64,000 nt of DNA. Origin: Streptomyces antnestii. GTDB taxonomy: Bacteria; Actinomycetota; Actinomycetes; Streptomycetales; Streptomycetaceae. Positions within the stretch are counted from its first letter, which is position 1; every line of letters begins with the position of its first letter. The notes below the pieces were generated by a model. That model did not search any database. It was given only the letters and a program-made list of their open reading frames with translations, and was not told where the DNA came from. Location: contig NZ_RZYA01000011.1 of the NCBI RefSeq assembly GCF_004005495.1, positions 62,001 through 126,000 of the forward strand, read 5' to 3'. A program made the position numbers and the translations under genes. Positions 43,264 through 50,570 of the stretch are shown here, piece after piece.

Positions 43264-44331
43264 TCACTGGTTGCTCGTGGCGTCGTCGCGCAGCATGAAG
43301 CCGCGGTGGCCGGGGCGGCGGTTGGGCACCATGCCGAGCCGGTTCAGGGTGTCGTCGGCGTTCGCGTACCACTCGCCGATCCGGTAGATCTTCCTGGCCT
43401 CCTGGCCCGTGGCGATCTCTCGGCCGACCGCGTCGGCGATCCGGACCATCTGCTCGACCTGCTCGACGGAGGACATCCGCTCGCCCTTGCGGCGCCACAG
43501 GTTGTCCTCGTTGCCGACGCGCACGTGGGCGCCCAGCGCGATGCCGATCGCGTTCATCGGCGCGACGGCGCGCATGGAGGCCTCGATGGTGAGGACGGCG
43601 CCGTCCGGGACGCGGCGGACGAACTCGATCAGGTCGGCGGGGTGACGGCCGGCGAAACCGCCCCCGATCGCCACGTAGTTGAGCACGAGCGGGCCGCTGT
43701 AGACGCCCTTGCGGATCAGTCGCTCCACGGTCTCCAGCTGTGCCATGTTGGCGAGTTGGAAGTGCGGCTGGATGTCCTTGGCGCGGAGGCGTTCGAGGTG
43801 CTCAAGGTAGAAGTCGGGCCCGGCCTCGACCACCATGTCCCGATAGGCCTTGTAGAACGCCGGCTTGGCCATCGACGTGCCCTCGATGTCCTCGTCGTCG
43901 AAGATCTCGACGATGTTCATCTGGTTGGTGTTGATGGCGATCGTGACCTGGTCCGGCCCGGGGGTGATGTCGGCCAGCATGTGGCGGGTGTCGTAGCTGA
44001 GCCACTTGGCGTCGCCGCCCTCGTCCTCGGGGGCGAAGGAGATCGAACCGCCGATCTGCAGAACCATGTCCGGCACCGCCTCGCGCAGCCGGGCCATCAG
44101 TTCGTTGAACATGGACATGCGCTTGGAGCCGTGGCCGTCCAGTTCTCGCACGTGGATGTGGAGCACGGTGGCGCCGGCCTCGTAGCAGTCGACCGCGGCC
44201 TGCACGTGCTCGTCCATGGTGAGCGGCAGGTCGTCGGCGTCGCCGGGCAGCCACTCGGGCCCGTAGGGCGCGGCCTGGATGACCAGCTTCTCCTGGTTCT
44301 CCGGGTACAGGGAGTCGTCGAGGAAGTGCAT
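43264..44331 (-). CDS. BKACE-family beta-keto acid cleavage enzyme (DUF849)
   Basis: 355 residues. BKACE enzymes condense a beta-keto acid with acetyl-CoA and cleave it to acetoacetate plus a shorter acyl-CoA, using zinc. H58 and H60 in VLHIHVRELDG are zinc ligands; a Glu in LTIEASMRAVAP, ANMAQLETVERL and GIALGAHVRVGNEDNLW are family signatures. The N-terminus reads KLVIQAAPYGPEWLPG. It is first in a seven-gene operon that also has an acetoacetate-CoA ligase, which supports the reaction. Dehydrocarnitine is one known BKACE substrate, but residues here do not let me name the acid. The tail codons run into the heptamer repeat. Confidence 0.88.
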   Translation of the reverse strand: MHFLDDSLYPENQEKLVIQAAPYGPEWLPGDADDLPLTMDEHVQAAVDCYEAGATVLHIHVRELDGHGSKRMSMFNELMARLREAVPDMVLQIGGSISFAPEDEGGDAKWLSYDTRHMLADITPGPDQVTIAINTNQMNIVEIFDDEDIEGTSMAKPAFYKAYRDMVVEAGPDFYLEHLERLRAKDIQPHFQLANMAQLETVERLIRKGVYSGPLVLNYVAIGGGFAGRHPADLIEFVRRVPDGAVLTIEASMRAVAPMNAIGIALGAHVRVGNEDNLWRRKGERMSSVEQVEQMVRIADAVGREIATGQEARKIYRIGEWYANADDTLNRLGMVPNRRPGHRGFMLRDDATSNQ

Positions 44332-44519
44332 GGTCCATCTCCTTTGATGAGGGCATGACAGGGACCGCAGGGACCCCGCGAATGGGGAACGGGTCCGAAC
44401 GAATCTTGGAGTGGAGGGAGAGGCGGCCTCAGGCAGGCAGGGTCCCTGCTGTCCTCGTGCGGCCGGCGGTCTCCCTTGCGGTAAGGCAACGTTAACGGCC
44501 TGTTACGCCGGGCGCTTAG

Positions 44520-44553
44520 CCCCAGGTGACATCAGACTTACCACTTGGGGACA
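44520..44553. promoter_or_regulatory. AraC-type operator upstream of the BKACE operon
   Basis: Dyad CCCCAGGTG-N13-CACTTGGGG. Read on the minus strand, 44553-44535 gives TGTCCCCAAGTGGTAAGTC, which matches the site at 45592 in 18 of 19 bases. It lies about 190 bases before the BKACE start and just after the araC-type gene's 3' end. Confidence 0.75.
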
Positions 44554-44560
44554 CCCGCGC

Positions 44561-45571
44561 TCACGCCCGTGGCGCGGCCTTGCGGGTGCGCCACTGCCGG
44601 GGGCTGCAGCCGAAGTGCTCGCTGAACCAGCGCGAGAAGGCGCTCGGCGCGGAGAAGCCCAGCAGACCGGAGATCTCCGTCAGCGAGCGGCGCGGGTTCG
44701 CCACGAGCTGCTCGGCGAGCTGGGCGCGCGTCGCGTTGAGGAGGGAGGAGAACGTCTCGCCGGCGGCGGCCAGTTGGCGGTGGACGGTCCGCCGGTCCAC
44801 GCCGAGGCTGGAGGCGACCTGCTCGATGGAACACCGGCCGGTCGGGAGCAGTACTTCGATCAACTCGCGCACACGGTCCGCCACCGTCGTGTCACGCGAC
44901 ACCGCGAGCGACTCGAAATACTGCCGGGCGTACGTCCGCAGCTGCGGGTCGGACATCGGGTTGGGCGCGTTGAGATCACTCGCGTAGAAGACGATCCCGT
45001 TGAAGTCCCGGTCGAATTCCACCATGGTGCCGAAGACCCGGCGGTGGGTTCCGGTGTCCGCGGGGGCGGAGTGGGTGAAACACACGGACACGGGCTGCCA
45101 CCGGGCGCCCAGGAAACTGCGAAGGACCTGGTGGAAGGCGCCCACGGCCAGTTCGACGGCCTGGCGGGTCGCGACGGCCTCACCGGGCTCGAGGCTCACC
45201 TTGAGGGTGGCCAGGCCGCTCGCCTCGGAGAGCCGGCTGTGCAGCATCTCGTTGTACATGGACTCGTGGCGGACCAGCAGTTCCAGGGCGCTGCGGGTGT
45301 CGGGCTCCTCGCGGATGACGAGGCTGATGGGGCCGAGGTTGGAGAAGCGGCGGCGCTCGGCGAGGAGAAGGCCGAAGTCCTCGTGCGCTGCGGCGGCCGC
45401 CGAGAGTTCGAGCAGCTCGGTCACGGCGACGCCGGAGATCCATCTGTCCTGGACGGCGAGACCGACGGGATCCAGGCCCACGCGTTTCATCAGGGCCCGC
45501 GGGTCGATGCCGAGTGACTGGCTGAGCTCGACGTAGCTGCTCAGCGCCGCGTTACGGACAAGGGGCTTCAT
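44561..45571 (-). CDS. AraC-family regulator of the BKACE operon
   Basis: 336 residues. The N-terminal ligand-binding part (about 15-200) is of the Arabinose_bd type found in OruR/ArgR-like regulators (LGIDPRALMKRVGLD, FGLLLAERRRFSNLGPISLVIREEPDTRSALELLVRHE). The C-terminal HTH_18 domain is complete (IEQVASSLGVDRRTVHRQLAAAGETFSSLL... SLTEISGLLGFSAPSAFSRWFSEHFGCSPRQWR). Two copies of one 19-bp element lie on either side of the gene, one before its own start and one before the BKACE gene. It probably activates the operon when the substrate or a metabolite is present (inference). Confidence 0.88.
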   Translation of the reverse strand: MKPLVRNAALSSYVELSQSLGIDPRALMKRVGLDPVGLAVQDRWISGVAVTELLELSAAAAAHEDFGLLLAERRRFSNLGPISLVIREEPDTRSALELLVRHESMYNEMLHSRLSEASGLATLKVSLEPGEAVATRQAVELAVGAFHQVLRSFLGARWQPVSVCFTHSAPADTGTHRRVFGTMVEFDRDFNGIVFYASDLNAPNPMSDPQLRTYARQYFESLAVSRDTTVADRVRELIEVLLPTGRCSIEQVASSLGVDRRTVHRQLAAAGETFSSLLNATRAQLAEQLVANPRRSLTEISGLLGFSAPSAFSRWFSEHFGCSPRQWRTRKAAPRA

Positions 45572-45591
45572 GGGCGCACTCCCACCTGCTC

Positions 45592-45610
45592 TGTCCCCAA
45601 GTGATAAGTC
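45592..45610. promoter_or_regulatory. AraC-type operator in the araC/ligase divergent region
   Basis: TGTCCCCAAGTGATAAGTC, one mismatch to the inverse copy at 44535. It is 21 bases before the araC-type start and about 140 bases before the divergent ligase start, fitting autoregulation and control of the ligase. A related CCCCATGGTG follows at 45636. Confidence 0.75.
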
Positions 45611-45752
45611 ACACGTCACATCACGTCAAGCGATGCCCCATGGTGTGACCTAACGTAGCCCCGGAAAGCGGCATGAAGACGACGACGAACACCGGCAACA
45701 GCACTCTCCGCCACCCGTGACTCCACCAGCTCAGACCAAAGGGGAAAAGCGC

Positions 45753-47240
45753 ATGGACAACCTCGTCGACCGGCTGGCGGAGCGCGCCCGGTCCGATGGC
45801 GACCGGATCGCCGTCCGCGAGGACGAAGTCGCCCTGACCTACGCGGAGTTGAACGACGAGAGCGCCCGGGTGGCCGCCCTGCTGCGGGACGAGGGCGTAC
45901 GGGCGGGCGACCGCGTGGCGCTGGTCATGCCCAATGTCACCCGCTTCCCCGTCGCGTACTACGGCATCCTCCGGGCAGGCGCCGTGGTCGTTCCGATGAA
46001 TCCGCTGCTGAAGGCGCGCGAGATCGCCTTCACCCTCCGGGACTCCGGCTCACGGATCGTGCTGGCGTTCCCGCAGTGCGCGGACGAGGCCGTCAAGGCC
46101 GCGGCGGAGGTGGGCATCGCCTGCCTCGTCACGGATTCGACGGCCTTCGACGCCCGGGTGCGGGCCACCGAGCCGATGCCGGGGTCCGTCCCGCGGGCGC
46201 AGGACGACACGGCCGTGATCCTTTACACCTCGGGCACGACGGGCACCCCCAAGGGCGCCGAGCTGACCCATCGCAACCTCCTCACCAACGCGGCCACCGC
46301 CGCCGAGACGCTCCTCCAAGTCGGGCCGGACGACGTCCTGTTCGGGGGCCTGCCCCTGTTCCACGCCTTCGGCCAGACCTGCGCCCTCAACACGGCCGTC
46401 ACCGCCGGCGCCACCCTCACACTGCTGCCCCGCTTCGACCCGGCCAGGGCGCTGGAGATCATGCACCGCGACGGGGTGACCGTCTTCCTCGGCGTCCCCA
46501 CGATGTTCACGGCCCTGCTCACCACCGGCGCCCCCGACGATCACGACCTCTCGCGGCTGCGGCTGGCCGTCTCCGGCGGCGCCTCACTGCCGGTCGAGGT
46601 GCTGCACTCTTTCGAGCGGAAGTTCGGCATCACCGTCCTTGAGGGGTACGGCCTCTCGGAGACCTCACCGGTCGCCGCGTTCAACCCCCCGGACCGGCCG
46701 CGCAAGCCCGGCTCCATCGGCCTCCCCGTGCGCGGGGTGGAACTCAGACTGGTCGCGGACGACGGCACCACGGTGGGCCCGGGCGAGATCGGCGAGATCG
46801 CGATCCGCGGCGACAACGTCATGAAGGGCTACTGGAACCGCCCGGACGCGACCGGGGAAGCCGTCCGGGACGGGTGGTTCCACAGCGGCGATCTCGCCCG
46901 GGTCGACGACGACGGCTACTACTTCATCGTCGACCGCAAGAAGGACCTCATCATCCGCGGCGGATACAACGTCTATCCGCGCGAGATCGAGGAAGTCCTG
47001 TACGAGCACCCGGCCGTGGCCGAAGCCGCCGTCGTCGGCGTGCCGCACGAGGTCCACGGCGAGGAGGTGGCCGCCGTGGTGACACTCAGGCCGGGCGCGC
47101 ACACCAAGCCCGACGAGGTACGCGACTTCGTCCGCGAGCGCGTGGCCGCGTACAAGTACCCGCGGATCGTCACCATCGCCGACGCGCTCCCCAAGGGGGC
47201 GACCGGCAAGATCCTCAAGCGCGAGATCGTCGTCGGCTAG
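45753..47240 (+). CDS. AMP-forming acyl-CoA ligase, AraC-linked
   Basis: 495 residues. Adenylation loop ILYTSGTTGTPKGAELTHRNL, GYGLSETSPVAAFNP, GWFHSGDLARVDDDGYYFIVDRKKDLIIRGGYNVYPREIEE and catalytic Lys in GATGKILKREIV. All core motifs are of canonical long- or medium-chain form. GGGGAAAAG precedes the ATG at 45753. Divergent from the AraC-type gene and sharing its operator, it probably serves the same pathway, loading the parent or the shortened acid onto CoA. Confidence 0.88.
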   Translation: MDNLVDRLAERARSDGDRIAVREDEVALTYAELNDESARVAALLRDEGVRAGDRVALVMPNVTRFPVAYYGILRAGAVVVPMNPLLKAREIAFTLRDSGSRIVLAFPQCADEAVKAAAEVGIACLVTDSTAFDARVRATEPMPGSVPRAQDDTAVILYTSGTTGTPKGAELTHRNLLTNAATAAETLLQVGPDDVLFGGLPLFHAFGQTCALNTAVTAGATLTLLPRFDPARALEIMHRDGVTVFLGVPTMFTALLTTGAPDDHDLSRLRLAVSGGASLPVEVLHSFERKFGITVLEGYGLSETSPVAAFNPPDRPRKPGSIGLPVRGVELRLVADDGTTVGPGEIGEIAIRGDNVMKGYWNRPDATGEAVRDGWFHSGDLARVDDDGYYFIVDRKKDLIIRGGYNVYPREIEEVLYEHPAVAEAAVVGVPHEVHGEEVAAVVTLRPGAHTKPDEVRDFVRERVAAYKYPRIVTIADALPKGATGKILKREIVVG

Positions 47241-47266
47241 CCCCTGCCCCGGCACCCTTCCGGCCC

Positions 47267-47302
47267 GATCGCGGTCGACCGCTGTCGATCGCGGTCGACC
47301 GC
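47267..47302. repeat. 16-bp repeat x2 with internal palindromes
   Basis: GATCGCGGTCGACCGC at 47267 and 47287. Each contains the palindrome GCGGTCGACCGC. It lies between convergent genes, so it may help terminate transcription. Confidence 0.85.
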
Positions 47303-47331
47303 GGGCCGGTCAGAAGCCGGGCGCGAACCGG

Positions 47332-48522
47332 TCAGCGGCGGACGCGGGGCATTCCCAGGCCGATCCAGGAGATGATCTCGCGCTGGATCTCGTTGTTTCC
47401 GCCGCCGAAGGTGAAGATCACGGCCGATCGGTAGCCGCGTTCGAGTTCGCCGTGCAGGACGGCGCCGGCCGATCCCTCCTTGAGTGCCCCGGCCGCGGCG
47501 ACGACCTCCATCAGCCACGCGTACGCCTCGCGGCGCGCCTCGGAGCCGTACACCTTCACGGCGGAGGCGTCCTGTGGGGTGAGGCTGCCGTTCTGGACGG
47601 CGTTCACCATCTGCCAGTTGAGGAGCTTCATCGCGTCGAGCTTGGTGTGGGTCTGGGCCAGGCGCTTCCTCACCCAGCCGAGGTCGATGACGCGGCGTCC
47701 GTCGGCCAGCTTGGTGTCCATGGCCCAGCGCTGCACGTCGCGCAGGGCGCGGATCGCCATGGTGCCGTGGGCGGCGAGGGTGACCCGCTCGTGGTTGAGC
47801 TGGTTGGTGATCAGCCGCCAGCCCTTGTTCTCCTCGCCGACGCGGCGGCTCACGGGGACGCGGATGTTCTCGTAGTAGCTCGCGGTGGTGTCGTGCGAGG
47901 CGAGCGTGTTGATGACCGTGCAGGAGTAGCCGGGGTCGGACGTCGGCACGAGCAGCATCGTGATGCCCTTGTGCGGCGGGGCGTCCGGGTCCGTGCGCAC
48001 CGCCAGCCACACCCAGTCGGCCGTGTCGCCGTTGGTCGTCCAGATCTTCTGCCCGTTCACCGTGTAGTGGCCGGTGACCTCGTCGCCCTCCCGCACCGCG
48101 CGCGTCTTGAGCGCGGCGAGGTCGGTGCCCGCGTCCGGCTCGCTGTAACCGATGGCGAAGTCCAGCTCCCCGGAGAGGATCTTCGGCAGGAAGTACGCCT
48201 TCTGCTCGTCCGTGCCGAACTGCATGATCGTGGGGCCGACCGTGTTGAGCGCCATGAGCGGCAGCGGTACGCCCGCCTGCGCGGCCTCGTCGAAGAAGAT
48301 GAACTGTTCCATGGGCGTGAGGCCGCGCCCGCCGTACTCCTTCGGCCACCCCACGCCGAGCCATCCGTCGGCGCCCAGCCGGCGCACCGTCTCGCGGTAG
48401 AACCGCTTCTGCGCGGCCGGGTCCTCGTAGCGGGCGTACGCGTTGTCCGGCACCAGCTCCGCGAAGTAGGCGCGCAGCTCCGTGCGCAACTGCTGTTGTT
48501 CGGGCGTGTATTCGAGGTGCAC
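47332..48522 (-). CDS. Acyl-CoA dehydrogenase
   Basis: 396 residues of the FAD-dependent acyl-CoA dehydrogenase family, forming a 2-enoyl-CoA. GYSEPDAGTDLAALKTRAVREGD and NGQKIWTTNGDTADWVWLAVRTD are FAD/substrate-binding strands; the C-terminal FTFGGGNNEIQREIISWIGLGMPR is of the type found in mycobacterial FadE proteins of steroid and branched-acid breakdown. The GTG at 48522 has AGGAGG about six bases upstream and is the natural start before HLEYTPEQQQLRTELRAYF. Transcribed alone, convergent with the ligase at 45753. Confidence 0.88.
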   Translation of the reverse strand: MHLEYTPEQQQLRTELRAYFAELVPDNAYARYEDPAAQKRFYRETVRRLGADGWLGVGWPKEYGGRGLTPMEQFIFFDEAAQAGVPLPLMALNTVGPTIMQFGTDEQKAYFLPKILSGELDFAIGYSEPDAGTDLAALKTRAVREGDEVTGHYTVNGQKIWTTNGDTADWVWLAVRTDPDAPPHKGITMLLVPTSDPGYSCTVINTLASHDTTASYYENIRVPVSRRVGEENKGWRLITNQLNHERVTLAAHGTMAIRALRDVQRWAMDTKLADGRRVIDLGWVRKRLAQTHTKLDAMKLLNWQMVNAVQNGSLTPQDASAVKVYGSEARREAYAWLMEVVAAAGALKEGSAGAVLHGELERGYRSAVIFTFGGGNNEIQREIISWIGLGMPRVRR

Positions 48523-48637
48523 GGCCCCTCCTGGCGGTCGCTGGTACACCGGGTCCCGGTCTTGACGGCGCACACAGTAGAACGCGTTCCAGAAATAGGG
48601 AATGGCCAGGGGCGGACCGGTCGGAAGCCGGGGCGTC

Positions 48638-49279
48638 TCAAGTGCTCAGTGTCGCCAGGAAGTCCGAGCAGGCGCGCGCGCAGGCGCGGCACGCCTCGCC
48701 GCACGACTCCGACTCGGACCTCAACTCCGACTCGGACCTCCACTCCGCCGCCCACTCCACGTCCGGCCCCGCGTCCGACTCCGCGTCCGACTCCGTCGTG
48801 CGGTCGCAGGCGCGGGCGCATTCCAGCGCGACCGCCCGGCACCACTCGACCTGGAGCCGGATCGTGTACTCGTCCCGCCACGCCTCCTCCGACAGAAGGC
48901 GGCACGTCGCGTCGCAGACCTCCACGCACAGCAGCGCCCTGCGGCGCAGTTCGGCCCCACGCCGTGGGCGCAGTTGCTCCTCCAGGGACGACGTGACCCC
49001 GGGACCGCCCTGGACCGCGGCCGGTTCGAGCTCCACGAAGCTGACGCGGAGCGCACAGGCGCGAGCACATTCGACGCAGGCCAGAGCGCAGGCGAAGCGG
49101 TCCTCCAGAAAACGGACGAGGGCGGCCTGGCCGGGCGGGGCGTCCGCGCCCACGTCGGCGCCGGGTGAGGTGTCCGCTCGGGTGGTTCGGGCGTCCGCAC
49201 CGGCCAGGGTGCCCGCACCCGGCACGGCCTCCCGCGGATGCGCGGCGCCACCGGCCACGCGTTTCGGGGTGAGGGTCAC
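48638..49279 (-). CDS. Csp-like four-helix-bundle copper-binding protein
   Basis: 213 residues. The C-terminal 120 residues have 14 Cys in helical spacing: CALACVECARAC, CVEVCDATC, CRAVALECARAC and CGEACRACARAC. This is the pattern of copper storage proteins (Csp/DUF326), which hold many Cu(I) ions inside a four-helix bundle. No signal peptide, so cytosolic. Odd features: an N-terminal tail of about 85 residues rich in Ala, Gly and Thr, and an acidic Ser/Glu/Asp insert between helices 3 and 4 (TTESDAESDAGPD... SESELRSESES) encoded by degenerate TCCGACTC repeats. The GTG start has AAGGAG six bases upstream. Long opposite-strand frames here are shadows. Confidence 0.8.
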   Translation of the reverse strand: MTLTPKRVAGGAAHPREAVPGAGTLAGADARTTRADTSPGADVGADAPPGQAALVRFLEDRFACALACVECARACALRVSFVELEPAAVQGGPGVTSSLEEQLRPRRGAELRRRALLCVEVCDATCRLLSEEAWRDEYTIRLQVEWCRAVALECARACDRTTESDAESDAGPDVEWAAEWRSESELRSESESCGEACRACARACSDFLATLST

Positions 49280-49471
49280 AGTCGGCTCCTTCCCTCCCGT
49301 ACCGGGGCGCGCTCGCGCCCCGGGCGTCGTCCGCTCCCTGATCGGGTTGCCGCACCGTGGCCGCCCAAACACCATGCGCGACACCGGACCGCACGGGATC
49401 AATCCCATTGCGGCGGCCGCACCCGGCGGCTACGTTCTGCGGGTCCCGAACCCGCCCCGCAAGGAGCCGAC

Positions 49472-50365
49472 TTGACACCGCACCTCACCCCCCTGACGGA
49501 CCCGACCGTCGGTCCGGACGCCCGCCGTCTCGTCTGGCTGGCGTCCGACGCCGACGGGAATCCCGTGGGCTCCGCGTTCATGCGGCTCGCCGACCGGGAC
49601 GGGCAGCGGCACCTCGCCGAACTGTCGCTCCAGGTCCATCCCGCGGAGCGACGCCACGGAGTGGGCACCCGGCTCCTCGACGCGGCGGTGACGGCCGCGA
49701 AGGACGACGGCCGGCGCTCACTCGTCGCCCCGGCCGACGACGCGTCCCCCGCGGACCTGTTCCTCGCCGCGCGCGGCTTCCGCCGGGTCCTGAACATGAC
49801 GTACGCCAGGCTTCCGCTCGCGGACGCGGACGTATCGGCCCTGGAGCGGACGGTGCTCGCGGCGCACCCCGGGTACCGGCTGATCTCCTGGGAGGGGACG
49901 GTTCCTGACCACCTGGCGGCGACGTTCACCGCGTCGCGTCGCGCCATGGACGACATGCCGATGGACGACACCGACTACGGGAAGGTCGAGTGGACGGTGG
50001 ACCGGGTCCGCGCCGCCGCGGCCGCGGTCGAGCGGCGCGGCGAACTCCTTGACACGGTGGCTGCGATCGACGCCTCCGACGGCAGCGTCGTGGGGTTCAC
50101 CGAGCTCGTCGTCCCGGGCGACGGCACGGGAGACGGACAGCACTACGGAACAGGGGTACTGCCCGAGCACCGTGGCCACGGTCTCGCACGCTGGATGAAG
50201 GCCGAGTCGATCCTGCGTGCCCGCGGCCGCCACCCGGGCCTCTCGGGCCTGCTCACGGACACCGCGGACAGCAACACCCACATGCGGGCGGTGAACGACG
50301 GTCTCGGCTACGCGCCGACTCACCGGACGTACCAGTACCAGCTGGACCTCCAGCGGGGCCACTGA
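49472..50365 (+). CDS. Tandem GNAT acetyltransferase
   Basis: 297 residues with two GNAT folds. The first has LSLQVHPAERRHGVGTRLLDAAV (acetyl-CoA loop RRHGVG), the second YGTGVLPEHRGHGLARWMKAESI (RGHGLA) and NTHMRAVNDGLGYAPTHRTYQY. This layout is common in streptomycetes, some members related to mycothiol synthase and to aminoglycoside-type acetyltransferases; the substrate here is unknown. The TTG start is chosen because AAGGAG lies five bases upstream and no ATG or GTG fits. Divergent from the Csp-like gene. Confidence 0.84.
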   Translation: MTPHLTPLTDPTVGPDARRLVWLASDADGNPVGSAFMRLADRDGQRHLAELSLQVHPAERRHGVGTRLLDAAVTAAKDDGRRSLVAPADDASPADLFLAARGFRRVLNMTYARLPLADADVSALERTVLAAHPGYRLISWEGTVPDHLAATFTASRRAMDDMPMDDTDYGKVEWTVDRVRAAAAAVERRGELLDTVAAIDASDGSVVGFTELVVPGDGTGDGQHYGTGVLPEHRGHGLARWMKAESILRARGRHPGLSGLLTDTADSNTHMRAVNDGLGYAPTHRTYQYQLDLQRGH

Positions 50366-50464
50366 CACCGACGGCCGACGAGCCACGGCCCGCGGCCCAC
50401 GTCCCACCGCCGACGTCACGGTGGCCATCGTCACACCCTGTGTGGGGCACGGCCGACCGTAATG

Positions 50465-50530
50465 GTTGTAGAGTACAACATGAGCGAAGGTTGTAAACGC
50501 CAACATCTTCATTGAGTTGCATACGCCAAC
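50465..50530. promoter_or_regulatory. Three-copy operator before the membrane protein
   Basis: GTTGTAGAGTACAAC (50465-50479, perfect palindrome), GTTGTAAACGCCAAC (50490-50504) and GTTGCATACGCCAAC (50516-50530). Centres are 25 and 26 bases apart, all on the upstream side of the gene starting at 50571. The pattern suggests cooperative binding of a dimeric repressor; no regulator gene is adjacent. Confidence 0.7.
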
Positions 50531-50570
50531 GCCCAGCACCGCTCTCCGTCCATCTCTGGAGGTCCTGCCC

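Noticed and set aside
21765..47240. Nonribosomal peptide or polyketide biosynthetic cluster based on many adenylating enzymes
   Set aside because: No carrier, condensation or ketosynthase domains occur; all adenylating enzymes have stand-alone acyl-CoA ligase layout.
48642..49475. Plus-strand frame opposite the Csp-like gene
   Set aside because: Ser/Arg-rich with no domain, while the minus strand shows four ordered Cys-rich helices and a good ribosome site.
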